Origin: Platycnemis pennipes
Taxonomy: Eukaryota > Arthropoda > Insecta > Odonata > Platycnemididae
Direction of reading: 5' to 3'
Length of the DNA: 64,000 nucleotides
Assembly (NCBI GenBank): GCA_933228895.1
Contig: OW121854.1
Location: 93,052,609 to 93,116,608, forward strand
Each line of letters begins with the position of its first letter. Positions within the stretch are counted from its first letter, which is position 1. The notes below the pieces were generated by a model, which was not told the DNA's origin, made no database searches, and saw nothing but the letters and a program-made list of their open reading frames with translations. This document shows positions 47,166 through 58,709 of this stretch, one piece after another. The position numbers were made by a program, and so were the translations under genes.

Positions 47166-47508
47166 AATTTGAACAAGGGACAAATACTGAACGACATTGT
47201 TTTTAAAAAGCACTCACCCCTCCTAACTGCTGCACTATCCTTCCACAATGTAACCCCCACCGGACAATGACCTCCCCTCCCCCATACCCCCCGGCCCGTT
47301 GGCCGTCCCTGCAACCCATTCAAAAACAACAAAGTAACACAACGTAACCCCTCCCCCCGTCCTCTCCCTTCACCCTTAGCCAAAGTGTATATATATCCAG
47401 GAGTCATGCATAAAACTTTGTACTTGAAGATGACACCTTAGCGTCAAAACGCGTTGTACCAACAAATAAAAGTCTGTGAAAATTTACATAGGTTGCATCT
47501 TCTTATTC
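47166..47508 (+). mobile_element. Right arm of the Penelope-like inverted pair
   Basis: Inverted copy of 45467-45810, ending GGTTGCATCTTCTTATTC. The core here reads TTGAAGATGACACCTTAGCG, then TCAAAACGCGTTGTACC: the GAAAC box has become CAAAAC, so this arm is further from a working ribozyme than the left arm. Confidence 0.7.
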
Positions 47509-47703
47509 ATTAGTAGAAATATTCAATAGAACTGATAAGCTAATTGACTGAAAAATATATTTTATATATTTATATATATGCCCCAGGTTCTGTCACCACC
47601 ATGTTTATGTCCACTGTTCATCTCAGTTAATGATAATTATAAAAAGAGCTTCAAACACCTTTCTCCCAACCTTCTTGTTTCTGACAATTTTCCACCCTTG
47701 CAG

Positions 47704-48108
47704 AGCCCTGAAGCACCCAATTGGAGTGACCCATCCTCTCCCTTCGGCCTCTCCTCACCTCTGCACTCCTCCAACCCTAGTGCTGCCTACTACTTCTCGC
47801 CACCCTGTTCCGAGGAGCTGCCAACTCACACCATTGCTTTCCCTCAATCCTTGTCCAACTATTTCGACTGTGGCATGCTGGAGGAGATCGATGGATCGGC
47901 GAGCGGATACGGGGATTTAGTGGGTTTGGTGGGCCCTGAGGGCTCAGGTTTCGACTTCCTGGCACTCCATGTGCCACCCGTAGAGTACACGGATAAAGAT
48001 GGAGAGGCCACCACATCGAGTGGACCAGAGGAAATGAATATTGGACTAACGGATCAAGAGAAAAGTGACTTACTGCTCCTCGCACCTCACAATCCAAACG
48101 AATCGTGA
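47704..48108 (+). CDS. HMG-box gene terminal exon (long C-terminus)
   Basis: The acceptor TTTTCCACCCTTGCAG ends at 47703, phase 0, matching the donor at 39102. It encodes 134 residues, SPEAPNWSDPSSPFGLSSPL at the start and SGFDFLALHVPPVEYTDKDG towards the end, to a TGA at 48106-48108. The first half is Ser/Pro-rich. The second half is acidic with spaced hydrophobics (YFDCGMLEEIDGS, LTDQEKSDLLLLA), the usual make-up of a transcription activation domain. The full HMG form by this route is 636 residues; the CpG-island form is 575. Confidence 0.9.
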   Translation, partial: SPEAPNWSDPSSPFGLSSPLHSSNPSAAYYFSPPCSEELPTHTIAFPQSLSNYFDCGMLEEIDGSASGYGDLVGLVGPEGSGFDFLALHVPPVEYTDKDGEATTSSGPEEMNIGLTDQEKSDLLLLAPHNPNES

Positions 48109-48337
48109 AGGCTCAATCATGTACGTGATTTTATCAAACTTTCCATCCATGCCTTATAATTTATATGAGTATTTATGAATAATGTTAACTCATTTTTGAT
48201 TAGAAATGAGTATGACCAAGTCCTTTACATTTTTTTAATTTGTATAGTACAATAATACGAGGGAATCAGTTTGAAATTTTAGTTGTTGATCAAATTTGAT
48301 GTGATACCACATGATTATAAAATGAGGCTGATTAGTA

Positions 48338-48343
48338 AATAAA
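48338..48343 (+). terminator. Poly(A) signal AATAAA of the HMG-box gene
   Basis: AATAAA lies 230 bases after the stop at 48108, in AT-rich sequence. It would give a short 3' UTR for the long C-terminal form. Confidence 0.65.
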
Positions 48344-49550
48344 AGTTTTCCATTGTATCAATCGATTTAAAATACTCCACTTTCACCCTTACACTACTTG
48401 GCATCAAGGTGTCATCAAATTCACAGACATATGTTTCCAATTAATGCAGGAAATCTATGAACAATGTGGTATCAATAATGTATATAAATACCTTCCAATG
48501 AAGGCATAAATGAAGGAGATAGCAATATTTTTTTACCACTGGTTGAAAACTGGATTGGTGTCATACATAACCAGAGGAAAAAAGCATTCCTGGAATGGGA
48601 ATGTAACTGTGAATATTAGACTTCCTTTGCCAATGTGCCAACCACTACTACGTTTCTTGGAATTGCCAATGGGCATGAGAACTAAAGTTCGAATGTATTA
48701 TTACCAGCCAAAGAATCCTTCTTTCACAAGTAATTACCAATGCACTCAATTGTTGAGCATAGCATTCACAGTAAAATCTACATTGAATCGTAAATTTTAA
48801 GGGTGGGCAGGGAGCACCCTGGAGCACCCTGGCACTGAAATCCCTTTGAATTCATTGATCCAAACAACATTTTACCAGCCTGGCACTTACAGACTGGGGA
48901 CAAGAGCACTGAGTTATAGGTATGGAGAGTCACCCCTCCAATTACAGTCTGGGCCCAACATTGCTTAACTTTAGTGATTCTACTAGGCATGGTAGGTTTC
49001 CCAGAGAAATTCTACATTCTCTGATACCATATCTAACCTTTTCTTTCCATCAACTATTTCTTTATTCAGTTCAAAACAATCCCTACCCACTTCACTTCAT
49101 CTAAATTTATTAACTTGAACTCCCTCTTACCTCCCTTCCACAGAATTCAACCTTCTATTTTAGCCTATCTATATTATACTACTCCTTCTAACCTATGCCA
49201 TCCACTGATTCTGCCTTTTTCCAAATTTGCTCCAGTAACTTTTTCCTCCCCAACTCTCCCTACAGCAATGAAAATTGAAAAAAAAGCCACTGTGAACTAC
49301 AATGAACAGAATTATGCAATACAGTTGACAGACATCGAATGCTCACAATATAAATATTTCATAGGAAGATAAAGTTGCGAGGTTTGGGAGTAAATCAACT
49401 GCGTCAAGTGGAATGCAAAATTGAACATTGGGAAAAATATCACTCTAGAAATAATAAGAAAACATACTCTGCCTTCACTCATTACCTACTAAGTTTAAAA
49501 CTAAAATGCAGTTTGGATGAACAAAATCAGGCTTAATGCATCAGAGGGGT
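48344..49550. other. Intergenic, no gene seen
   Basis: AT-rich, with stops in all frames and no supported exon or repeat. The HMG gene and CRYZL1 converge across the interval 48.3-53.4 kb. Confidence 0.5.
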
Positions 49551-50717
49551 TATATCAGCAAATCCATGAATTATGCACCGATACAGCGACCGGATTTTGA
49601 TTTAAAAAAATCGAGCAGCACACCCTCCCAAGTTGATTCTTCCTTTAGTTTGGACCTTTAGGAAACACCTCAAGGCAATGAACCAAGAAAAACGCACTGT
49701 TAGAATAGTTTTTTCAGCCTTTTTTGTCCAAAAAAACGACCCTTGACCTTTATTTTGACCATTCAACTTGGAAAATGCACTATTTTTTAGGTCAATTTTT
49801 TTTGGAACCTGATTTTCGATTGAGAACAAATTTTTCTACAAACTGGAAAGTACTAGAAAAGTGCATTAAATAGTTGTAATTAAAAGTTCTGCACTTTGAA
49901 AAAATCAATTCAGTGGTTAGATAACCAAGTTGGATATCGAAACAGGATGGGACCAGGCAAAGTCTTCATGATTTTTTTACTCGAGTTGTATGGGATCTAG
50001 ACGAAAAATTCAAGGAACAAAGAGTGTTCAAAATTCTTCAAAGAGGACGCCAGATTTGTTCCGGAAATTTTGGTCATATTTTGGTCATTTTGAAATTGGC
50101 CATTTTTTTTAATTAGCACGCAACACTTCGGAAAGCTCGAAAAGACTTGTACAAGTGCGCGTGATGATCTTGAAGAGGATTCAAACCAAAAACATGTCCG
50201 TAGGGGGCCCACTTTGGTCTGGAGTGGTCAAAAATGGCCATTTTCAACCCACAAAGGGGATCGCGAGAAAAATTCGGAAAAAATTGTGCCAGTTCCTGGG
50301 CTGGTCCCCTATAAGATCTAGACCAAAAGTTCTCGATCAGTATGTCCATTTTTGGTCACCAAGGAGTACAGAAAAGGACATTTTTATGAAAACGAGAGGG
50401 CTTGAAGGAATTCAGCAAACAATCATACGATTACCGTAGATGATCTTCACTAGAATCGAGGCCGAAAATGAATGACGCGCGTATCCATTTCAGGTCAATG
50501 AGGAGCGGGAAATTGCCGTTTCCCACCCGTTTTTTTTGGACAAAAAAGGCTGAAAAAACTATTCTAACAGTACGTTTTTCTTGGTTCATTGGCTTGGGGT
50601 GTTTCCTAAGGGTCCAAACTAAAGGAAGAATCAACTTGGGAGGTTGTGCTGCTCGATTTTTTTAAAATCAAAATCCGGTCGCTGTATCGGTGCATAATTC
50701 ATGGATTTGCTGATATA
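49551..50717. mobile_element. DNA-transposon-like element with about 188-bp terminal inverted repeats
   Basis: The left end TATATCAGCAAATCCATGAA is mirrored by TTCATGGATTTGCTGATATA on the right. The match continues to about 49738 and 50530 with few differences (landmarks CCGATACAGCGACCGGATTT and CAAGTTGATTCTTCCTTTAG). The 1.17-kb body has short frames only. Flanking bases allow a TA duplication at most. The superfamily is unclear; long inverted repeats and no coding capacity suggest a non-autonomous element. Confidence 0.8.
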
Positions 50718-53439
50718 TTAAATCAAACACTACTAGTACTTTTCCACAGGATATTTAATATTACTGCATGTTTCAAATTATAGAGACATCTTCAGGCACA
50801 AGACCAGAATAGAGTACCTGAAGTTGACTCAGTGAGTTGAAACCTGAAGTAACATTAAAAATCCCGAGAAAAAATGTGAGTGGTGTTTGAATTATTCCTT
50901 AAATTAGAAAAACAGAGCATATGGATAATATCAATTGAGAGAGATAAAGGTGAAACATATTATTTAAAAAAAAATCATTACCTTACACATTAGCAACTCC
51001 TTAATAGCTTCAGTATTCATTTTCAGCAATGCTGAGGATTGCAGCCCCTCACTAAGTTCATTCCAATTCATGTAAAACCAGCAGAGAGTACATTCAGACT
51101 CAACTGGGTAATACTCCAAACAGATCCTGTCATGCTTCATTCCTTTCATCAGCCTTTTCTTCAACAGTTTTCATAACAGATGTCATTTTGAAACAAAATC
51201 CTTCTTAATAACCATCAATCTCAAGATGATTTTCTTCTGGACTCAATATGTCTGAGCTGTAGTGAGTAATCAACTCATTTGTTTGACCAGATCGCCTTCA
51301 TACTATTTAGCTAACACCAAAGACTTCTTTTTTTTCCTGTTGGGTATAATTTTAGGATGGCTTAATAAAATCAAATCGTGAGAAATGTCCAATTCTCCAA
51401 ATATAAATATGGGGTTGATAAAATAATCATTCTGGGGTTGAGAGCTCAATGTATTAGCAGCCTAAAATATTTAAAAGTTTAAAAAAATATTACACTCCCA
51501 CGATCTATGAGCATCAGGCACCATAGTACTGCATTTAACAAGAAGCTCGAAATAGCAAGGGCCTAGGAACCATTAATTATCCACATGATTTGCATGTAAA
51601 ATAAATCGGTAATAACAAGAGCTGCAAGTTGCTTTCACAGGGGTGATTCGGTATTATGAGTAATGCACAGCAGACTGTGTGCACAAGCTTGTGCTCATGA
51701 AGTCTATCATTTGCATCAAAACAAATTTTTCTACCAAATATTCCACCCAAAGGTTACATATGCAACATTCTGAGAATGCCTGAATGTGTGCTTGTGTATT
51801 TAATGATAAATCCTGCACTATTCGTTGCTTTTTTGTCACTCTCCTGCTTCCTTACCAGTTCACTCCAAGAGCCAACTTCACTGCTGGGAAACGTAAGTCA
51901 TTAGATCTGAAAGCAAAACTTTGTTCAATTACTGAATATCACAGTAGCAAGGTGGGAGGGCATTATTATTAAAAGGATCGTGCAGCTGACACTAGAAGTC
52001 ATTACGACAGAAGATATTACTCGTAACTAGCTGAAATTCAATTTTAAACTTACAACTGTTGCTGGCCTTGTTTGCAACAATTACATATTCGAATAATCAA
52101 CAGGAATATTCCACTAATATTTATTGCTATCAATGACTATTGATTACTGTTATGTGTATACCTGCATATGTTGATGATACTGAACTCTATGATCCTATGT
52201 ATACATGCAACTTGCAGTAGAATGATTCGGACACCTAAAAGTTCGCTGTTTTCTGAGGTGAATTTATAGCAATTGAAAGTGGCCTCTTTCATTTCTGCCA
52301 CTATCCTGGAGAGGGTTACATACCCAGTGCTTGTGAGAAACTAAATCCTGCAAATATCCTAGCCATGTCATTACCAGGCTTTCTTGTAACTTATAATGAA
52401 TAGAACTTTCTCAGACCAATTTATATTTTTTTACACCATTTAGAGAAGTAGTGTGACAGGTATGACAATTTTTCTGGTTTGCAGTTTTTTCTGATAACAG
52501 TTCATCATATTACTTGCTGTATTGCTATATTACTTGCTGCTGTGACATGCTTGAAACTCAAGGAAGTACAGGAATGTGTGGTTTTCTAAGTGTCAAAAGT
52601 CATCGTTTCATATTGCAAATAATTACATATAACATAAAATTAAGGCAATTGACAGTAAATACAACCACGGGTCAATGAAGTGCATGAAAATATTTTGAAT
52701 AGCTATCTTAATAGAATATTCTGGCTATTCATCCAAAATACCCAGAATATTGGTCAAACTAGCATTAACATCACAGGAATTGGCTGTGGAATGATTATTT
52801 AATCACTTTCGATAATCACAAGAGTTTGATATATTGAGTCATTTCTTGGTTCCTGAGAACTCTCATTATATCGAGCTTCTACTGTAAATACTGATTACAT
52901 TCCAAAAAAGTAAGGGGCTAAAAACTGTAAAACCAAAATTGTTCAAATTTGACTGCATGACATCAAATTCAGTAATGACTAAGTAACTGGGCATCCTTAA
53001 TTTTTAAGTGATCAAATATGATTGATTCCCCAGCAGTGAAGAAATAGAATTGGCAATAAGATAACAATCTAAACTTTAAAAGGTGCTATACCACACATTA
53101 AAATAATAAAACTAAGGTGTTGTAGCCCATAATTATAATTTAAACTCATCACATTTAAACATTTTTATTTATGTATGACAATCCATACAAAATACTATTT
53201 CAATAAGAATAAATATCATGCTAATTATAGACATGGTACAACACGTAAGGAATGCAATAATGTAGAAATAAATTTGATCTGTTCTCTTCCATTAAACAAA
53301 GTAAATTTCACAAAAATATCAATGAAAATGCATTACATTGCATGTACTAATGCAATAGATAATAATAAGTTTATACCAAACGTAACTTTATCATGTGACT
53401 AGAAAACATAAATGTTGAAAAATAACGTTAACAATTTTA
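50718..53439. other. Intergenic and CRYZL1 3' flank, no gene seen
   Basis: AT-rich DNA. A TTTATT at 53164-53169, that is AATAAA on the minus strand, lies about 270 bases beyond the CRYZL1 stop and could serve as its poly(A) signal. Short frames here have no recognisable match. Confidence 0.45.
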
Positions 53440-53536
53440 TCAGACCATCATAACCACCTTTCCAACCTTGACGTCTTCCAATCCTAGAACAGCATCAGCT
53501 ACTTCATCAAAACTTACAGTATGATGAATATTTGGC
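53440..53536 (-). CDS. CRYZL1: CRYZL1 terminal exon
   Basis: Minus strand. The acceptor GTTTTCAG lies just above 53536; the stop TGA is at 53442-53440. It encodes (R)PNIHHTVSFDEVADAVLGLE and DVKVGKVVMMV. The first base completes an Arg codon begun in the previous exon. The pattern RP.......EV..AV.......GKVV is the C-terminal strand and helix of medium-chain dehydrogenases, here the CRYZL1 branch. No peroxisomal or other targeting signal is seen at the C-terminus. Confidence 0.85.
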
Positions 53537-54603
53537 CTGAAAACATAGAGATCAACAACCAAGCTGAATTAATCCAGAAGGAACAATAAAATTTAAGTGG
53601 TTTATGAAACATTTTCTTCTAACTCAATTCACTTACTAGTTCTCATTCTACTAGAATACAGATTGAATGCCATTATAGTATGGAACCACAGATAAACAAA
53701 GCAGCAATGAGACACATATTAACTTGACATTACTATTTTATAATATACACATAAAGAAAATTCCATCTCCAGAAAGTCACTTTCAAACCACTGAACCATT
53801 AAGACAACGGAAAATTAAGGATTATCATTTTAAGTGGTAAAATAATTCACATGTCTCCCAACATTACTACATTTGCCAGAGTATAGGGCACTTTTGCCCC
53901 TCAAAGTACACCTCGAATTATATGGTGCATCTTATGTGCTGGTAATCAAAATTGTGTTGAAATTTCATTAGGTCTGAAAGAAGTTTAACTTAAATATAGC
54001 ATTCATTTTCATACTATGCGCAATGATAGGAACCTTTGATTTAATGTAGAGTTCCAGAATTTATTAAAATCCACACAAGCCAAATCCACAAAAATTTTTT
54101 GTGGATTGTGGATTTGGCTTGTGTCTTCTTTCTATGTTATTATGTTTCGCTTCCACTCCATATCACCAGAATCTTCAGAAAATCCACACATTCACTTTAT
54201 TCCTTAGGTAATAATTTCGAAAGATTTTTAAATTACCTGACAACCAAACAAGAATTTATTGCAGAGATAAATTTATGAAAACTAACTGACCTGAATTCCT
54301 TAAATGTTTTGTTCAAAATTTCTCACCTACTGTCCATCAAAATATTGTGTGTACTTGAAGTTGAAGGGTGTGTATGAAGTAACCAGAAAATTCAATTACA
54401 TTTTCTTCCCATTTCATCCTACAGTAATTCTTGTGTATCAAAAATTTTTCAATTACAGTGGAAGCTCAGTATAATGAGTGCTTAGATAGATAAGATTACA
54501 ACTTTGAATCTGCCAAGGAAATGAAGTTTACCACATTAAGAATGTACTGAAGTCCCAAGTTTGACAAATACATACACCACCCATAAAAAGTATTTCTAAT
54601 TAC

Positions 54604-54755
54604 CTAATTGCATCTGCACACAACTTTTCCATGATGTCACGCAACACGTGCTGATGCCTTCCTTGTTGTACAGATGACAAAAGCCATGCCTGCTCAAAAA
54701 GGTAGGCTATACTTGCACAACGCATGTACAGTTGCCTGGAGTTTGGTGGGTCAAT
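54604..54755 (-). CDS. CRYZL1: CRYZL1 exon, C-terminal domain
   Basis: Minus strand. The acceptor TTACTCCTGTAG precedes 54755 and the donor ATTAG|GTAATT follows 54604. It enters in phase 0 and leaves in phase 2. It encodes IDPPNSRQLYMRCASIAYLF, then EQAWLLSSVQQGRHQHVLRD and IMEKLCADAI. L.DPP.S, the W.LS.VQQG motif and L.D.MEKL match the CRYZL1 family closely. The exon is too broken by other frames to show as a clean open frame but the splice phases fit exactly. Confidence 0.9.
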
Positions 54756-55753
54756 CTACAGGAGTAAAAACACAGAATTAAAACGGGCACCAAAAACACT
54801 TTGTCCTCAAAAGCAGAAGCAGAACACGACTGAAAGGGGTCATTGCACGAGGAGCGGTTCTCTCTTTCCATGACACAACACTCCTTCAGCCACGAGAAAT
54901 CATTTAACAATTGTTTTAATGTGTCTGTTTTGGCTTCCCTCCCCCTGACAGCATCTACACTTAAACTTAATTCCATAGAGCTAGCTTACATTTGGATTTT
55001 GCAAGCATATAATCCCCCGGGCCTCAATGTAAGTCATTAATCGCCCCTTCCCCTCTTCATCCTTTTCCAACCCCCTCCCCTATCCTCCCACACTCCAACC
55101 CCCTCCCCTGTCCTTTCCCCTCAGTGCCATCCTCTCCACTCCATCCTTAACAGTTCAGTCTCCTCTATCCTATGAAGGAGGTGGTTGCGCCGCCGAAAAT
55201 TAAGAATATATCCTTTTCAGTAGTCCATTTTTTGTGTCATCACACCTGTGATAAACTTATATTGAACTATTATTCCCCTGAGTGATTTTTCGAAGAAAGA
55301 GTATGTATGTATATAAAGAGTGCACCCATTATCTACAGCAGCATATTCAATTCTGGCTAGTTTTTATAAACATTGTACTATGTCACTATATCATACATGA
55401 AGAAAAACACTGGCTACTAGATAACCAAAGCAAAAATTAGGTTGCATCATTGCCCTGCTCATTACTTCTCCGAGAACACAATTGAGAACTTACTTGAAGG
55501 ACCATTTTCTGTCACACACTGAAACAATTATACACAGACCTCTTAACATGAAACTTAAAACTACATTTTTGACAGTTGAATATATAGTCCTTATTGATTA
55601 GATTTTAATATTAGAATTATTTTGAGACAAGTGAAAGTTTCCACATTTATGGCAACTTTTCTGACCTCTTATAGTTTTTGACTGCACATCAGCATAATCT
55701 TAAAACTCAATAAGAGAGAAGACTTAGTTCCCGAATGTGTACTTACTAATAAG

Positions 55754-56269
55754 TAGAGATGGGTAAATTACCGTAATTTTCAATTGAGGTAAATTACCGT
55801 GGTAAATTACGGTAATTTTAGAAAATTACCGTAATTTTCCGGTAATTTTAAGTTTTGAGCTGCAAATCCTTATCAGAGGACTCCAAGCGAAATCAAATAG
55901 CATTGAGATATAAATGCCGATGCTTATATCAAACATTTCACCACGTTTATCAATAAAAACTCATTAAAAAATTAAAACAAAGTTGGCAGCCAAACGCAAT
56001 TTCCCTCTCTTTTGTCACACTATGAGAAATTTTCGTTCCAAAGACATACCTCTGCGCAATGTGCATTTGTTATTTTACTCTGAATTAATTGGAATTAATC
56101 ATGGACACAATGTAAACAAAATCGTTTTAGCTTCTTAATATATAATATTACCCATTCCAATGTTTTCTTCGTGAGGAAGAAATTTTCTAAAAAATAACTT
56201 TTCTGAAAATTACAGTTTATTACGGTAATTTTCAGGGGTGTTGGTAATTTACCAAGTTGCCCATCTCTA
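55754..56269. mobile_element. hAT-type MITE in a CRYZL1 intron
   Basis: The termini TAGAGATGGGTAAATTACC and, on the right, GTTGCCCATCTCTA are inverted. Flanking 8-mers CTAATAAG (55746-55753) and CACATAAG (56270-56277) match at 6 of 8. Subterminal sequence repeats GGTAATTT / AAATTACC many times. The layout is the same as the element at 38359: a TAG-GATGGGT-like end and short repeated motifs, but with a different motif. Confidence 0.85.
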
Positions 56270-56644
56270 CACATAAGTGCTTACAAGGGTCTGAGGCAGG
56301 GGGTGAATTGCCACTATGCGCCAATAACTTTGGGGTAATGCCTTTACAACAGATTACCAACCAGTTTCATAAATTGTGTAAGCATAAATAAATTCAAAGC
56401 AAAAGTAAAAAAGGCATAAAATGGAAAAATTATACACAGCAATATTCTAATTATGATTCTCTGAGACATATTTGTCCCTTACAGCACTAAATAGTTTTTA
56501 TATTGACATTACATTAGATTTCATATTTTTTTGCTGAATGCTATAGCATAGTGGTCCCTGGAGATTATTTGTATTATTGATGTTTCTACTAAGCACATGC
56601 ATGTAGAAGACTTTGAACTTGAATAATAATTTGAGACAAATCCT

Positions 56645-56835
56645 TGAGAGAAATGGGGCACCAGCATTAGCAAACTCTTAATACCGGGTGCCAAGTGATC
56701 AAGGGTTTAATGTCCAATTTAACGGGCAGAGTAGTGAACTTGAAGTACCCTCCAAAGGGCTCTCCAATCGGACTCAAGTAAGGAGCTGTATTCTGCTGAA
56801 AAATCTACCACTGCCAGGATGGAAGCAAAGAGCTT
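56645..56835 (-). mobile_element. SINE fragment, antisense, old
   Basis: GAGAAATGGGGCACCAGCAT, TAACGGGCAGAGTAGTGAAC, TTGAAGTACCCTCCAAAGGG and CTGAAAAATCTACCACTGCC match the first SINE family. The head is decayed. Confidence 0.65.
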
Positions 56836-56992
56836 TGGCCAATACCCAGTCTCCCTAGTAGGCATACATCATAAGGTACACAGTGCTAGACAAGGGAGCA
56901 CAGATTCAAAGAGAGAGAAAAATAAGGATAAAAGATATTTGAAAGGACAAGAGCATTGGACGTAACAGAAAATACAATGCTGCGCTGCCTAC

Positions 56993-57180
56993 CTGAAGGT
57001 TTGCACAAGTGGTCACCCAACATCCACCAACAGCCAAACACGATATCATTTCATGCTTGGAGTGGCTCGAAGCAAGAGAATCAGATTCCACAAGAACATC
57101 CACACCCAATCCCCCAGTTTCGTGCATGCATGCAGCTCTCAGTGACAATGGATCACTCTCCCCCATCTCCAAAACTTGAA
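56993..57180 (-). CDS. CRYZL1: CRYZL1 exon, cofactor-domain part 2
   Basis: Minus strand. The acceptor ACCTTTGCAG is at 57181 and the donor TTCAG|GTAGGC at 56992. It enters in phase 1 and leaves in phase 0. It encodes VQVLEMGESDPLSLRAACMH, then ETGGLGVDVLVESD and HEMISCLAVGGCWVTTCANL. ETGGLGVD, the downstream H..I..L.VGG.WVTT..NLQ block and their spacing are the most diagnostic CRYZL1 features. They form the second half of the Rossmann fold. Zinc-binding cysteines of classical alcohol dehydrogenases are absent, as expected for the quinone reductase branch. Confidence 0.95.
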
Positions 57181-58574
57181 CTGCAAAGGTAAAAATTTTC
57201 ATCAAACACGATGATTTTGGCAGCAAAGGTGTTTCTGAATCAATTTATAGGCAAATTATAATTCCCAGAAGGAGAACTGTTCATTAGTAAACAGCATAAA
57301 TGCACTATTTGATCACAAATCCTATGCCCAAAAATGTGTGTTTGGGTGTTTTCACATGATTCCATCAAGAAAACTATGCATAAAATTAGAATCATTATTC
57401 CTAGAACCTTATCTCATCTTGGTCTTGAATATTTCTAGTCATGGTTCAATAAATCTAATAAATGGCCCATTTTACATTGATGTTGCATTATATCTCCACT
57501 GTGCAAGTCAATACAATTGCAATAATTACCAAAAACACTTCTTAAAACTGAGTATGACTGGGGGGAGTAAATTCAATGTTCAGAGGGTTGCTCAGTACCT
57601 CTTGAATATCATTCCCATAGTAATGTGTAATTTCTTAAGAAAAGCACCCCATTTATATATGTACAAGTAATTATTCAGTATACAAACTGTAAGATGACTA
57701 AACTGTTGAGGGAGAGTAGGAAAATACCTCAATCTGTGAGGGCAATTTTAAAATTCATCATTCAATGTCACCAACCTCCCAGAGAATCCAACATAAAATC
57801 TAAACCACATCCCAAACTTAAAAACTGAATTAAACATATGAAAATGTCATGCATCAAAGGTATCCATTAAAATACAATGAATCAGCACAAGTCCCACTAT
57901 TTTTTTTATATTATTAATATATAATCAAAAAATAATATATGAACACAGTCACAGTTTGCCAACCATTTACCTAGTTGAAATAGGACATTCTAGCACTTTT
58001 ATTTCCAAAATCCTTCATGTGGAGATATAAAGTAGCTGCCTAGATGCTATAAAACAGTTGGAGATCATTCAAATCATCAATTCTAAATGCAAAATGTAAA
58101 CGACCATTTGTTTTTTTCCTGCTCACCCCTCCTAGACCTTCCTCTCTTCCAATCATCCCAATTACCACGGAGAACTCCCCCCTTATTTTTTCCTCATAGT
58201 TTATAAACCAGTGAATTTTTCTTCTGTGGTTACACCTACAAAACTGGTTGTGTCAAGTTATAATTCAATTGCGGAAAAACTAAGTGTTTTCTGATTTACA
58301 ATAAATCATTTCCACCATGTAACAGCCAATTACATTGATAATAGCTCTTATCCACTTTCATCATTTAAAATAATGAGCAATTCCATGTTAGAACCATCAT
58401 AATTTTTCCACAGGTCATGACTAACTGATTATTAAGATGAAGCACAGTAAGGCATCTGAAGCTAATGGCAATCAGATTGTTGCCCCTATCAACAACAGTT
58501 GGGCCCTTATTTTGCTATGTAAAAATGGCAGATTCAATAAAAATAAAGAAATTTACAACTGCAGTCACCATCAC

Positions 58575-58709
58575 CTTTATTTGATCCTAGGCTCTTTAAG
58601 TAGAGCACTTCATCTCTGGACGTTGCAGTTGATAGAACTTTGGCTCCCCAGAGATAAGCCAACTGCACACACATGCTTCCAAATGATGATGCGCCATTCA
58701 GCACCAGAA
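58575..58709 (-). CDS. CRYZL1: CRYZL1 exon, Rossmann dinucleotide-binding part 1
   Basis: Minus strand. The acceptor TCTTTTTGCAG is at 58710 and the donor TAAAG|GTGATG at 58574. It enters and leaves in phase 1. It encodes VLVLNGASSFGSMCVQLAYL, then WGAKVLSTATSRDEVLYLKS and LGSNK. NGASSFGS is the glycine-rich NAD(P)H loop in the form typical of this family, followed by the QLA...GA.V..T helix and strand. Confidence 0.95.

Noticed and set aside
47777..48097. Minus-strand 106-codon frame
   Set aside because: Shadow of the HMG gene terminal exon.
49602..50665. Several 65-94 codon frames on both strands
   Set aside because: They mirror each other because of the long terminal inverted repeats and have no recognisable protein pattern.
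53890..53960. A possible MITE end (ACTTTTGCCCCTCAAAGTAC region) and a similar patch at 59011-59090
   Set aside because: They vaguely resemble known 'TATAAGNC' type repeats but I could find no paired end or duplication.
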